Of a DNA stretch of 64,000 nt, positions 10,152 to 21,300 are shown piece after piece. The notes beneath the pieces are model-generated. The model was not told the origin of the DNA, did not search any database, and saw only the letters and a list, made by a program, of their open reading frames with translations. The DNA is from Akkermansiaceae bacterium (GTDB lineage: Bacteria; Verrucomicrobiota; Verrucomicrobiia; Verrucomicrobiales; Akkermansiaceae): assembly GCA_029253285.1 (NCBI GenBank), contig JAQWZU010000106.1:1-64000 (forward strand), read 5' to 3'. Position 1 is the first letter of the stretch. Each line of letters starts with the position of its first letter. A program made the position numbers and the translations under genes.

Positions 10152-10670
10152 ATGATCCGATTTTTCGCGGCGCTTCTCTCTCTCACGACCGCCCTGCTAT
10201 TCTCTTCCTGCGGCAGTCAGGTCGAGGCCAGGGATCCAGTCACCTACAAAAGAACAGCGAAACGAACCGCCACCTACCACAACGGCCGGGCCTACGCCCC
10301 ACGCGGTGCTCCCACAAAGGTCAAACTGGCCATCGCCGCTGGAAACCGCCTCCAAAACAAGCCCTACAAATGGGGCGGCGGCCACGCCCGACTCAATGAC
10401 TCCGGCTACGATTGCTCCGGCGCCGTCTCCTACGTCCTCCGCGAAGCCGGACTCATGAGCGGTCAAATGTCCTCTCGCGGTTTTCTGACCTACGGCAAGA
10501 GAGGCTACGGGAAATGGATCACTCTCTACGCCCGCAATGGCCACGTCTTCATCACCGTAGCCGGCCTCCGTCTCGACACTGGCGGCTCCAGCCGACGCAC
10601 TGGCCCCCGGTGGAAACCATCGACGCGAAAATCTATAGGCCACATCGTTCGCCACCCACCCGGATATTAG
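10152..10670 (+). CDS. NlpC/P60-like peptidoglycan hydrolase lipoprotein
   Basis: Lipobox FSSCGS; YKWGGGHARLNDSGYDCSGAVSYVLREAG and GHVFITVAGLRLDTG. Confidence 0.8.
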   Translation: MIRFFAALLSLTTALLFSSCGSQVEARDPVTYKRTAKRTATYHNGRAYAPRGAPTKVKLAIAAGNRLQNKPYKWGGGHARLNDSGYDCSGAVSYVLREAGLMSGQMSSRGFLTYGKRGYGKWITLYARNGHVFITVAGLRLDTGGSSRRTGPRWKPSTRKSIGHIVRHPPGY

Positions 10671-10863
10671 CGCACGGAATCAAAGAGGGATCACCCGACT
10701 CGCCTACCTTTAACAAACCTGCTCGCGAGCGCATGTCGTAGTCGCCTTTGATTTTCTTCCCCGAATCACCGTGACAACCTCCACACTTGAACTCGAGTAA
10801 TGGCTTGATTTTCTCCACGAAGAGAATCTCAGCTTCGGCCTGACTTACCTTTCCCAATACCAA
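10633..10863 (-). pseudogene. truncated PSCyt1-type (planctomycete cytochrome c) domain remnant
   Basis: EILFVEKIKPLLEFKCGGCHGDSGKKIKGDYDMRSRAGLLKVGESGDPSLIP then unrelated CANIRVGGERCGL and stop; no signal peptide in frame; overlaps 3' end of the NlpC/P60 gene. Confidence 0.7.
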
Positions 10864-10974
10864 GAATCAAAACCCCATTCAGACAATCAGTATGGCCTGA
10901 AGTTTTCTTGAGAAACCAACACGAAACACTACCAGGGTACAGCTCGGATCCGGAGCCCATTCTTTCGAATAATT

Positions 10975-11883
10975 CTATACCTCGATCGCCTTCCCGGCCT
11001 CGGGCACGATCACCCGATCTGCGATTCCCAGACGCACCGCTTCCTTCACCAATCTCTCGATGGGCTCGTCGGGGTGTTCATTTCCCAGCGGAAAGGTCCC
11101 GTAGTGCATCGGAATCATGAGATCAGCTCCCAACTCCCCAAAAGCCCGAATCGCTTCCTCCGGATTCATGTGAACGTCACGCCCGCTCGGTGCATCGTAG
11201 GCTCCGATCGGCAGGAAGGCCAAACAGATCTTCTCCCGCTCGCAAATCTCCTTAAAGCCCCCAAAGTAAGCACTGTCTCCGCAGTGGAATACCTTGCGAT
11301 CCCCCGAGCCCACTAAAAAGCCACCATAGTTCCGATGGGTATCCGCGGCATAGCGCGCGCCCCAATGATGACTCGGCGTATGAACCACCCGCATCCCGGC
11401 AAACTCGCGTTCCTCCCACACTTTCATCTCAGTAACATTGGGAAAGCCCAATTTCTTAACCAAACTCCCACTCCCCTGCGGAACCACAATCCCCTGTCCG
11501 GCATCAATCTCGCGAAGTGATTTTTTATGGAGATGATCAAAGTGCGCATGCGACACCAACACCAAATCCAGCTCCGGCAGATTATTGAGATGCAATCCCG
11601 GCTCGATTTGACGCTTCACCGGCCCGTGCCAATTCGCCCAATTGGGATCAAAGATAATGGAATGTCCCTCGAACTGAACCAGAAATGACGCGTGGCCAAT
11701 CCAGGTCGCCCGCAACAAGCCATCCTCCGGCGGCACCAAAATCGGCTCGTGAGTTGAACCCTCACGTTTCTTGAGCAGCTGCGGAATCAATCGATGACGC
11801 CAAAAACGATAATTGCGCGCCGGCCACCCTTTCTTGGGCAGGACTCCGGAATACCCTTCCCTCTTTTCAGACTCTTTCGCCAT
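10975..11883 (-). CDS. MBL fold metallo-hydrolase (UlaG/NAPE-PLD-like)
   Basis: IGHASFLVQFEGHSIIFDP, LVSHAHFDHLHKKSL, HCGDSAYF, MNPEEAIRAFGELGADLMIPMHYGTF. Confidence 0.92.
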   Translation of the reverse strand: MAKESEKREGYSGVLPKKGWPARNYRFWRHRLIPQLLKKREGSTHEPILVPPEDGLLRATWIGHASFLVQFEGHSIIFDPNWANWHGPVKRQIEPGLHLNNLPELDLVLVSHAHFDHLHKKSLREIDAGQGIVVPQGSGSLVKKLGFPNVTEMKVWEEREFAGMRVVHTPSHHWGARYAADTHRNYGGFLVGSGDRKVFHCGDSAYFGGFKEICEREKICLAFLPIGAYDAPSGRDVHMNPEEAIRAFGELGADLMIPMHYGTFPLGNEHPDEPIERLVKEAVRLGIADRVIVPEAGKAIEV

Positions 11884-11893
11884 TTCTGCTGTC

Positions 11894-12673
11894 TTAGACG
11901 ATCCCCGACGCAATTTCTTCCGCCCAATGTTTCGCTAATCCCGCATAGTCGGTATTTCCCTCCGCGTAGGTGATTCCACGCGACACATTGATCACGCTGG
12001 CTGCCTGCCTCCCGCTGCCCTTGAGCGCGTCGATACTTCCACCCTGTGCCCCCAGCCCGGGAATGAGCAAAGGCACATCGGGAAGATTCGCGAGAACATT
12101 TTCGTCGGCATTGGTCAGACCAACCACCAGTCCGGTCGTTGTTTTTCGTCCCTCACTTACAGCCCGGTCACAAAGATCACCGACCCGTTCGAAGAGCGCC
12201 TTTCCTTCACAATCTCTTCGCTGAAAATCAACACTGCCGGAGTTCGAGGTCACCGCGAGAAGATACACCCCCTTGCCGTCCCAATCGAGAAATGGCTCGA
12301 GCGTATCGTATCCCAGAAATGGATTCAGCGTCACCGCATCAACCCCCCAGTTTTCAAAATAGGACCGTGCGTAATATTTTTGGGTCTCTCCAATATCACT
12401 CCGCTTGGCGTCCAAAATGACCGGAACCTCATCCGGCATCTCCTCCAGCAGCTGTTCGAGAATCTCAATCCCTCGGAGCCCCATCGCTTCGAAATAGGCC
12501 ATGTTCGGTTTGAAGGCAGCGGCATATTCCGCGGTCTCACCTACCACCCGGCGCAAAAACTCAGCAATCCCGCCAACCCCTCCTTCCGTGGAATCCGGAC
12601 GAGGATCTAATCCCACACAGAGGGCGGACCCGGTTACTTCGAGACGATTCTTGAGACGATCAGCGTAGGTCAT
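11894..12673 (-). CDS. pyrF: orotidine-5'-phosphate decarboxylase
   Basis: CVGLDPRPD; FKPNMAYFEAMG; VILDAKRSDIGETQKYYA; LIPGLGAQGG; VINVSRGITYA (type 2 PyrF). Confidence 0.94.
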   Translation of the reverse strand: MTYADRLKNRLEVTGSALCVGLDPRPDSTEGGVGGIAEFLRRVVGETAEYAAAFKPNMAYFEAMGLRGIEILEQLLEEMPDEVPVILDAKRSDIGETQKYYARSYFENWGVDAVTLNPFLGYDTLEPFLDWDGKGVYLLAVTSNSGSVDFQRRDCEGKALFERVGDLCDRAVSEGRKTTTGLVVGLTNADENVLANLPDVPLLIPGLGAQGGSIDALKGSGRQAASVINVSRGITYAEGNTDYAGLAKHWAEEIASGIV

Positions 12674-12711
12674 GGAAATGTTCTAACCACCTTCACCCAT
12701 CTTCACAAGCG

Positions 12712-13152
12712 CTAGCCCTCCGATTTCCGTCCCATCCGAAATGCCATGATCAATAACACCAGCGCCACCACAAAAACCCCGGCATTCTCGGCCAATTTCA
12801 GCGGATAATTCACCGGCTCGCTGCTCTTACTAAAACATCCGCAATTGATATTCAGCCCCTTGGACCAGGCATCTGAAAGCGCCCAACAAAAGGACGCCAA
12901 CATTCCCATGATAATCACCAGCCCTCCCGACTTCCCAAATCCACTGATCACCGACAGGCCTGCAAAAACCTCCACCCACGGCAGAGTATAGGTAACCACC
13001 ACATCGTAAGGCTCATTCAAAAACTCAAATTGGTAGTTCCCCACCGACTCCAAAAATGCCGGTAGATCCTGCAATTTTACCACCCCACTCCAAACAAACA
13101 ATCCCCCCAAGCACAATCGAAGCAGCCATTCCAATATCTTACCCTTCATCAT
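12712..13152 (-). CDS. MauE/DoxX-like membrane protein
   Basis: Four TM-like segments; LFVWSGVVKLQDLPAF, PWVEVFAGL, NINCGCFSKSSEPV. Confidence 0.75.
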   Translation of the reverse strand: MMKGKILEWLLRLCLGGLFVWSGVVKLQDLPAFLESVGNYQFEFLNEPYDVVVTYTLPWVEVFAGLSVISGFGKSGGLVIIMGMLASFCWALSDAWSKGLNINCGCFSKSSEPVNYPLKLAENAGVFVVALVLLIMAFRMGRKSEG

Positions 13153-13239
13153 CCCACGCGGAAACTACCACAGACTCCCCCACAATCCTGCCAAAAAGGT
13201 TGGATTCTCTCCCCCACGATTTACTCTGGAGCCACTCTT

Positions 13240-13488
13240 ATGAAATGGTTTTCCCGCCTCCTTTCGGTCACCGTAATTTCCATCACCGGATCCAATATCA
13301 CCTGCAAAAAAGGCAAAATCACTCCTAGCCTGATCGGAGAACTTCAGGACATCTTCTCAGACCTCAGTATTTCCTGGGCCGAAATTTGGATCGATGGAGC
13401 GGGAAAAGTCTCCTTTTCCATTGAAATCCCTTCCCGCTATCACCAACGCCTGCGCAACCTCCTCATTGGCGTTCATCCTACTTCCTAA
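13240..13488 (+). CDS. small hypothetical protein
   Basis: 82 aa ORF in a gap between flanking genes; coding status uncertain. Confidence 0.4.
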   Translation: MKWFSRLLSVTVISITGSNITCKKGKITPSLIGELQDIFSDLSISWAEIWIDGAGKVSFSIEIPSRYHQRLRNLLIGVHPTS

Positions 13489-13531
13489 ATTGCTCTCTTT
13501 TCATTTTGCGCAAAAACACTAGATTTTCGCC

Positions 13532-14470
13532 ATGCTCTTTTCCAAGACAAGCCTCTTGCTCCTTCTGGGCGCAATTCTCGCTCTTCCTTCCTGCAGTTCC
13601 GACCCTGAGCAAGCACGCCTCTCCAGCGAAGCCCGCGCTCTCGATGGACGCGCCCAGGGCCTTTACAACGCCTCCTACGCCGCCGAAAAAGCAGGCGAAG
13701 TCAGCAGCGCCGTCAAAGGCTACAAAAAGATCAACCGCCTCTACCCGATGTCCCCTATCGCGGCCGAGTCACAATACCGCGTCTCCCGTCTCCTCCAAAA
13801 CGATGGGGAACTCCTCAAAGCGTTCGAGTCGTACAACAGCTTCCTCAAAAACTATCCCGCCTCGTCCCACTACGCTGACGCGATGAAGCAACAGGAAGTC
13901 ATCGCCCACAATGTCGCCAACGGTCAGATTAAAAATTCCTTCCTCGGATGGAAATCACGAATCGATGCCAAACGCACCGCCGAGATGCTCACCAAGGTCC
14001 GCAACAATGCCCCTCGTTCCGTCTCCGCCGAAAAGGCCCAGTTTACCATCGGCACGATGTATCGGAGCCGCAAGAATCCACAGAAAGCGATCGAAGCCTT
14101 CCGTATTCTCACTCGGGACTACCCGCTCTCCCAATACGCCCCTGAAGCGCAATACCAAATCGGCGCCATGCTTCTCGATGAAGCAAAAGGCGGAAACCAG
14201 GACGCCGCCAACCTTGACCGCGCCCGCAACGCGTTCGAAGACCTCCTCATTCGTCACCCGGGCAGCAAGCGCGCGGCCGATGCCAAGCGCCAGATTTCCA
14301 AAATCTCCTCTGGAGATACCCAGCGGTCCTACGACATTGCCGAGTTCTACCGCAAGAAAGGACAAAATAGGTCAGCTATTCTCTATTACAAGGAGGTCGT
14401 CCGCACCTCCACCCCCGGCCCCCTTCGCAATAAGGCTCAGGCCAAAATTTCCGAACTGGGAGGATCCTAA
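13532..14470 (+). CDS. outer membrane assembly lipoprotein BamD-like (TPR)
   Basis: Lipobox LPSCSS; TPR-like repeats (YNSFLKNYPASSHYADAMKQQ, FRILTRDYPLSQYAPEAQYQIG). Confidence 0.8.
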   Translation: MLFSKTSLLLLLGAILALPSCSSDPEQARLSSEARALDGRAQGLYNASYAAEKAGEVSSAVKGYKKINRLYPMSPIAAESQYRVSRLLQNDGELLKAFESYNSFLKNYPASSHYADAMKQQEVIAHNVANGQIKNSFLGWKSRIDAKRTAEMLTKVRNNAPRSVSAEKAQFTIGTMYRSRKNPQKAIEAFRILTRDYPLSQYAPEAQYQIGAMLLDEAKGGNQDAANLDRARNAFEDLLIRHPGSKRAADAKRQISKISSGDTQRSYDIAEFYRKKGQNRSAILYYKEVVRTSTPGPLRNKAQAKISELGGS

Positions 14471-14476
14471 CCACTC

Positions 14477-14986
14477 ATGATTCGATTCTTTCTCACCCTC
14501 TGCTGCCTCGGCCTTCTCTCGTCCTGCGCAGGCTATCGCCTCGGAGGTGAAAAGCCGAAGCATCTCGCCACAGTCAATTCTCTTTACGTACCCCTCGCCA
14601 AAACACGCACTTTGTTCCCGCGTTCGGAGGCCCTCACCACTAACATCGTCGTCGACGCCATCACCCGGGATGGCACTTACAAAATTGGCACCGCATCCAA
14701 TTCCGACGCCACATTACTCCTCACCCTCGAGGAAATCATATACCGCCAAACAAGCTCGGACCGACGGGACACCCTCCGCTCGGAGGAACTCACCCTCGAA
14801 GTGAAAATTAGCTGGCAACTCGTCGACCCAAAACGTCCGGGGAAACCGCTCGAAGAAGGCTCCAATAGCGGACGCACCCGTCTCTTCGTCGACGACAACC
14901 TACAAACCGCCCGGGCCAATGCTCTCCCCGACGCCCTCAAACGCGCCGCTCAAGCCATCGTCTCTCGCATCGCCGATGGATTCTAA
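14477..14986 (+). CDS. LPS assembly lipoprotein LptE-like
   Basis: LLSSCAGYRLGG lipoprotein start; NSLYVPLAKTRTLFPRSEALTTNIVVDAI. Confidence 0.75.
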   Translation: MIRFFLTLCCLGLLSSCAGYRLGGEKPKHLATVNSLYVPLAKTRTLFPRSEALTTNIVVDAITRDGTYKIGTASNSDATLLLTLEEIIYRQTSSDRRDTLRSEELTLEVKISWQLVDPKRPGKPLEEGSNSGRTRLFVDDNLQTARANALPDALKRAAQAIVSRIADGF

Positions 14987-15668
14987 AAACTCTCCACAAG
15001 TCACCTTCGTCCCCACTCCGATCGGTAACCTCGGCGACATCACCCTGCGGGCCATCGAGACCCTGCGCGAAGCTGACCTCATCGCTTGCGAAGACACCCG
15101 CCACTCTCTGCGCCTTCTCAACCATCTTGAGATTTCCCGACCACTCATTTCGCTCCACGATCACAACGAGCAACATCGTATCCCCGAACTCATCACCCGC
15201 GCACAGGGCGGCGAAAAAATCGCCATCATCTCGGACGCCGGCACTCCCTGCCTCTCCGATCCCGGTCACCGCTTTCTCAAAGCCTGTCGCGATCAAGACG
15301 TCGAGTTCACCGTCCTCCCTGGCCCCTCCGCCATTACCACCGCGCTCGTTGCTTCCGGATTTCCACCCCACCCTTTTTCCTTCCACGGATTCCTTCACGT
15401 CAAAAAAGGCAAACGGGGCAAGCAACTCCAAGCCGCTCTCGACTCAGCCGAGACCACTCTCTTCTTCGAATCCCCCCACCGGCTCCCCTCGACTCTCACC
15501 ATCCTTAAGGAACTGGCACCCGACACACCCATCTGCGTCGCCCGCGAATTAACCAAGGCTTTCGAAACGCTCCACCACGGCACCTCCACCGAACTCGACG
15601 CCTACTTTTCCGAACGAAAAGTGAGGGGCGAAATCGTCCTCCTCATTCCTCCCCACTCGGACAAATGA
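14976..15668 (+). CDS. rsmI: 16S rRNA (cytidine(1402)-2'-O)-methyltransferase
   Basis: FVPTPIGNLGDITLRAIETLREADLIACEDTRHS; ISDAGTPCLSDPGHRFL; start at MDSKNS, overlapping lptE by 11 nt. Confidence 0.93.
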   Translation: MDSKNSPQVTFVPTPIGNLGDITLRAIETLREADLIACEDTRHSLRLLNHLEISRPLISLHDHNEQHRIPELITRAQGGEKIAIISDAGTPCLSDPGHRFLKACRDQDVEFTVLPGPSAITTALVASGFPPHPFSFHGFLHVKKGKRGKQLQAALDSAETTLFFESPHRLPSTLTILKELAPDTPICVARELTKAFETLHHGTSTELDAYFSERKVRGEIVLLIPPHSDK

Positions 15669-16057
15669 GAGTAGACAAATGGCTCTGGTCCATCCGGCTC
15701 TATAAAACCCGCAACCAGGCATCACACGACTGCTCGGCCGGAAAAATCAAACGTGCGGGCAAAGCACTCAAATCGAGCGCCTCTTTAAAGGAAGGCGACA
15801 CCCTCGAGGTCCCCTCGCCAGACGGCACTTACAAACGTATTATTGAGGTGATCCAGCTCATCGAAAAACGCGTCGGGGCTCCCCTCGCCCGCGAAGCTTA
15901 CAACGACAATACGCCAGGTGAAACCCTGGCCGAAGCCGGGCGCCGTCGTCTCGCTAATAAAGAAAACCGCGAGCAACGCCGGGAAGGCGATCAAGGCCGC
16001 CTCACCAAACGCAAACGCCGCCAATGGGAAGAAGGCGAGAGCGGAGGATTTTTCTAA
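15665..16057 (+). CDS. S4-domain RNA-binding protein (HslR-like)
   Basis: MRVDKWLWSIRLYKTRNQASHDCSAGKIKRAGKALKSSASLKEGD; ATGA overlap with rsmI. Confidence 0.9.
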   Translation: MRVDKWLWSIRLYKTRNQASHDCSAGKIKRAGKALKSSASLKEGDTLEVPSPDGTYKRIIEVIQLIEKRVGAPLAREAYNDNTPGETLAEAGRRRLANKENREQRREGDQGRLTKRKRRQWEEGESGGFF

Positions 16058-16126
16058 TTCGCAAAAGCATGCCAGAACGAGAACATCGCCCTTGCATCCC
16101 CAAGAGTTCGCGTCGAATCAATATAA

Positions 16127-18310
16127 TTAATCGATCTTACGGAAGCGGTAGAAGATCTTCGAATTCGCGGGATTAGTAGCGACAGAACTATCCGTCGATG
16201 TTCCGGTGGTTTCGCCTGCTTCGATCACTTCGTTATCACTCAGCTCAAACCAATTTGGATTGGAAAGATCCGGGGTGTATTCCAGCGAGTATTCTCCCGG
16301 AGAACCGGACCAGCCAATGACGACGCTTCCGTTCTCCTGACGCTCGATATCGGTAATCACAAGAGGGATATCGAGCGGAGCCACCAAATCGCTAATCTCA
16401 GAGGCAGACAAAGCCCGAGTGTAAATTCGAATGTCATCCATTTTCCCGGTCAAGGAACGATTGGCAATTCCCTGAGACGCTCCAATACGTACATTATTTG
16501 CGGTGGATGAGTTGATGGGAGTTCCTCCCACTGCCGACAAAGTATCGAGCGCTCCATCGATATAGAATTGAAGATCTCCCACCGTGGTTCCAATTGTTGG
16601 ATTGAGAACAACCGCGCAATGATGCCAGGTATCATCAGCCATGATCGCCGTCCCGTTACTTCCCGAACCAGCGACTTCCGTTCTAATAATTCCAGTCCCG
16701 TTGGCATTCACCCGGGTATCATAACGAGTTCCGGTAGCCCCCGTCCCCCACGCTACCAGTGTTCCATTGGCATTATTCTGCACACTTGGTCCTTTGAACC
16801 AAAAAGCGACCGTCCGGGCATCCGACCCTCCAATGCCATTGTAGCCCAAGACATCGACCCAACTATTCGCACCATTGAAGACAATCGATGCCGTCGATCC
16901 CCCGGGCACCGGTGCCGGATCAGAAGTATCAAATGTTGGCGTCCCCACAAAGGTCCCCACAAAGCCAGTCTCACTCTCTGCAATTAAACTTGTCCCCCCG
17001 ATTTCACCCGGAGCCTCTCCGACCTTCCAGTGAGCAATCAAACTCGGATCCTCCAGAATTAACACGGAAACACTTACCTGGCTTGTCACATCACCTTGGG
17101 AGTTCGACGCAGTGAGGGTATAGGTCGAATTCGCATTTACCGTGACAACGACACTTCCAGCCATCGCATCGACCGCTCCGACGCCGTTATCAATCTCGGC
17201 CGAGATGCCGTTCGTCACTTCCCAGGAGAGAGTCACCTCCCCACCTACTCGAACCTTTGAAACATTTGAGGTGAAGCTTTCCACCACTGCCGGCTCGTCG
17301 ACCACGACGATCACTTCGAGCGATTCCGTTCCCACCGGACCGGTTCCAGACAAAGTATAAGTCGTCGTTACGGTTGGGGAAACGGAAATCCCACCAAGAC
17401 AGTCTACCGTCTGAGGCAGAACATCAATCGGCCCTGAACCATCATCAAGAGTCAGCAAAGTCAGAGCCGGAGACACCGACCAACTCAGATCGGCACTCAT
17501 ACCAGAATCCACATAAGTTACCGCGCTCGTAAAGTTCACCAAGGTGTCCGTATCAACAAGATACTCCTTGTAGTGGGTCCCCACCGCCGAATCAGCAATG
17601 TCACCGTCACCATTTAGGTCATCAAGACGCTTGTCATAAATCGCAATCTCATCGACGAGCCCATTGAAAAGCTGTGTGGTAACAACTTTGTTTGCTCCAA
17701 TGACCCAATTCCCGTTTGCCGCTTCCGGAATATTACTACTGGTTCCAGCTGCTTCTCCATTGATGTAAAAACGAAACGTTGGATCAGCTCCTCCGGCGGC
17801 ACTTTGATCGTAGGTCAATATGACATGATCAAATCCATCTTCCGCGGCCATAACCCCCGAATTTGTAGTCGCTCCACCCAAGAAAGTCGTAAAAAAGCGA
17901 CCGGCGTTTACAACCAAATTACTGCGACCCGGCCCCAAAGTCCCATCCTGGTTGGCCAAGATCACCATGTCCCCGGCGCCAACATCTGCGCGAACGACCG
18001 CTTCAATTGTAAAATCTCCCACTGTTGGGTCCAACAGGAGCGGAGTCACTATCGCGCCATCACCATTAAAGAGCGCTCCCGATCCAATCGCCGCAGGCTC
18101 GCCCAAAACCGTCGTGCCAGCAGGAATTGTATAGTCAATATCGAGGCCATTCCCGCTGGAGTCAGCTAAGGTAGTCGCGCCGGGCGCTTCTTCAAATCGA
18201 TAGTAAGCCAAGGGGCTATCCGCTACAATGACTCCAGGAAGATCAGCGAAAGCCGATGGCATCGCCGCGAGGCTCACTAGTTTTATTGTGAAGAGTATCT
18301 GCTTGTTCAT
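16127..18310 (-). CDS. secreted protein with two LamG/concanavalin-like domains
   Basis: Signal peptide; VADSPLAYYRFEEAPGATTLADSSG; FTIEAVVRADVG; DDTWHHCAVVLNP...GKMDDIRIYTRALSASEI. Confidence 0.85.
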   Translation of the reverse strand: MNKQILFTIKLVSLAAMPSAFADLPGVIVADSPLAYYRFEEAPGATTLADSSGNGLDIDYTIPAGTTVLGEPAAIGSGALFNGDGAIVTPLLLDPTVGDFTIEAVVRADVGAGDMVILANQDGTLGPGRSNLVVNAGRFFTTFLGGATTNSGVMAAEDGFDHVILTYDQSAAGGADPTFRFYINGEAAGTSSNIPEAANGNWVIGANKVVTTQLFNGLVDEIAIYDKRLDDLNGDGDIADSAVGTHYKEYLVDTDTLVNFTSAVTYVDSGMSADLSWSVSPALTLLTLDDGSGPIDVLPQTVDCLGGISVSPTVTTTYTLSGTGPVGTESLEVIVVVDEPAVVESFTSNVSKVRVGGEVTLSWEVTNGISAEIDNGVGAVDAMAGSVVVTVNANSTYTLTASNSQGDVTSQVSVSVLILEDPSLIAHWKVGEAPGEIGGTSLIAESETGFVGTFVGTPTFDTSDPAPVPGGSTASIVFNGANSWVDVLGYNGIGGSDARTVAFWFKGPSVQNNANGTLVAWGTGATGTRYDTRVNANGTGIIRTEVAGSGSNGTAIMADDTWHHCAVVLNPTIGTTVGDLQFYIDGALDTLSAVGGTPINSSTANNVRIGASQGIANRSLTGKMDDIRIYTRALSASEISDLVAPLDIPLVITDIERQENGSVVIGWSGSPGEYSLEYTPDLSNPNWFELSDNEVIEAGETTGTSTDSSVATNPANSKIFYRFRKID

Positions 18311-18329
18311 GTTGTGTTGGGGTTTGCGT

Positions 18330-21300
18330 TTATGGATTTTGGATCACCCGGATCCGCAAGAATTGCTGGTCTCGTGCCGAAACTACAAAGGGACTTTCGA
18401 AAATAACATCTTCGGTGCCATCGGCATTCGAAGTCGCCTCGGTGAGTGAAGCCTGCGTCGACCAATCAACAAGATCTGATGACACATCCACCGTCACCGT
18501 GATGTCCGGAGTCTTCTCTAGGCGTGAGAAATTTAAAGTCACCGACTCACCGTCGATTTCTACGCTAACATCGCCGTTACCACCCTGTTTTTTCGGATCA
18601 ACCCCGAAGGCATACTTCATCAAGTTGCTCACTCCATCTCCGCTGGCATCGGCCAATGGACCGCTCACTGCAGGATCAGCCAACTCAGCCTCCGAGAAAT
18701 ACCCCCGACTCCAACTAGCGTAGGCATTGCTATGCGGAAGCGGATTAGCTACTCCGGGAGATCCTCCGGCCTCACTACTGAGAGCCCAGCTAAATTGATC
18801 ATCCCACGACGACCAATCAGCATTTTCATTGAGGACGTCGAGGCTATACCCTCCACTACGCGCCGGAGAAAACCAATCGCCTTCATAGTCGAACGACAGA
18901 ATGTTCTCTCCATTGGCATCGCGCAGCGTCAATTGCTCGCCTCCATTGTTGAGTGCTCCCGTATAGGTCCCAACAATCTTCAACCCCGGGAAATTCCCCG
19001 GATTGGCTACGATCAAACCATACTCTCCCGGAGCCAAGGAACCGCTCAGACTCGCTTCCACGCCATCCGTGAATTGCACCCCAGTCAGATCAAGCGGATT
19101 CGGCCCAATGTTACGCACTTCAATAAACTCGAATTCCTTTCCGCCGGTAGGCGAAAAATGCAATTCCGTAATCCGCAAATATTGCTGGGCCAGTGAGGAA
19201 TTGTCAGGCGTTGTCACCACGGCAATCAACATCCCGTCGGCGTCATGTAAGGAAATCGTCTCACCTCGGGTTGAGATTTGACCATCATAATCCCCTTCGA
19301 CATTCAAACCCTCGCCACCACTTGGACTGCTAAACCGTGTCCGGAAAGCCGTGACTGCAGGGCTGACATAGAGACTTCCGTTCGACTCAATAATCGTTCC
19401 CGGGAGAAACGTGAAATCAACTCCACCCGACAAAGTCCACCCGCTCATATCAACCGACTCACTCCCGGAGTTTTTCAACTCAAGAAATTCTTCTGCCTGA
19501 TTTCCGGAGGAGGGTGAATTCTCAAAATCGTCAAACGCAATCGACGGAACAAACATCAACGGGCCAGGCAGAAGCGCCGAGCTGGTTTGCGGAGTTGGAT
19601 AAGTCCCGACATTTGCCGCAAGATGCGTCACCGAGAGGTGAGTCCTTCGAGGAATCAGATAATCGTTCTTTAGAACTCCTAATGCTTGGGCCAAAGTTTG
19701 CTGCTGCCCGAATTGACCCCATTTATTCTTATCAAGCACGGCATCATTCCCGAGAGCGACCTCCATGAGATCAATGCTGTCATCGATCTCACTTCCCAAT
19801 AAAACTTCATCGACCAAGGTCTGCAAGCGACGTCGGAACATGTCCTTGAAGCGATCATTCTCGAGCAGCTTATCGATCAACTTACTCCAACTCCGATTCC
19901 CCGGCAGCTCCTGAATCCCCACAAAAGGATGACTTGGCGAAATAGGGGCGTTGGCATTTCGCCCACCCAAGACGTAATCCTCCGTGGCCCAAATCCCATC
20001 GTGTGCAATCGAGTCATTGGTCATGTAGTGACTTCCAAATGTCAGATCCACATCCCAGGGCATTTGAGTCCACTCACCACTTCCATCGCTGTCACGGTAG
20101 AGGTAGTAGTTCTTCCTCATGTTGTCGTTGTTCTGCGTGAGAACAGTCGCTGCGAGGTAATTGAGTTGTCGTGGAATATCGACGTTGTCGAAAATGAAAT
20201 TCTCCAACGCGGTGCCGCTTTGATTGATACCATTCACAAAGGCCACAAGATCGGCATTCGATTCATAGGTGCGGTTCTTCTTCTCCACCCCGCTGGTCCC
20301 GCTGGTTCCGCCATTAAACAACTTGTAGAGCGCGCCATCGTCATCGATCCCCTTTTCACGTCGAAGCAGCCGCTTGTCCACCTGCTCGGTAAAGGCTGCC
20401 ACGCTATAAAAGGCCCCATTCTGCTGCACCCTCATCAGAAAACACACCGAACCCGGAGAACCGGCGAGATCGTATAAATCGTAGCTCAGCGGCTGGCGTA
20501 CGTAGGCTTTATCAGTCCAGGTCGTGTTGAGATTAAACTCCTCAACTCGAACCGAATTCGGATCTTCATCCACCCGACAATGGTGCCCTGTGTTAAAGTC
20601 CACCTTGTAGCTCTTCTTCGAGAGCCCCGCAGAGGAAGCTCCCCGAATCCGACAATAGACATTATCATAAAACTCTCCCAGATAGAGCACCGACGCCCGG
20701 GTCCCAGTGCGGTTATTGGCTCCCGAGGGATTCTGAATGAACCATTCCAGGACCGGAAGATTGGAATTCACCACCGGATTAATCGCGGCTGTTCCATAAT
20801 ACTCAGGCGAGTTCAGCGGATCATGATAGAGCGGATTTTTGGAAGTCAGGCCACCCGCGTCACTCGACTCAACACGCCAGCGAACCATCTCGCCATCCTG
20901 CAATCCCGCCAAGGGAATGTTCGCGGAATAAATACCATCCCCTGTCACGTCATCCGGAGCCACTCCATCATCCAACATTTCCAGCGAGCTCTCCGCATCA
21001 AATTCCTGACGATAGAAAAGCTCTACGCGATCCACCGCATCCTGACTCGCTGTTACTGAAGCCGTCACTTTTAAGAGCGACTGACCGGCAAGATCCGGGC
21101 GGGTGGGATTTTCGGTAAGATCACGAATCACCGGACCCAAGTCTTCGACGCCGCTGGCATTCGGAGCATTCGGAGTCGGCGGCGTCATGTAAACCAACGC
21201 CGAGCCGGCGGCCGGGCTAGTCTGCGCCGACAACTCGCAGTCGAAAAGAAAATCAGAATTCCCCGCGCTTCGGTTCATGCCATGAACCGCGAGAATATTG

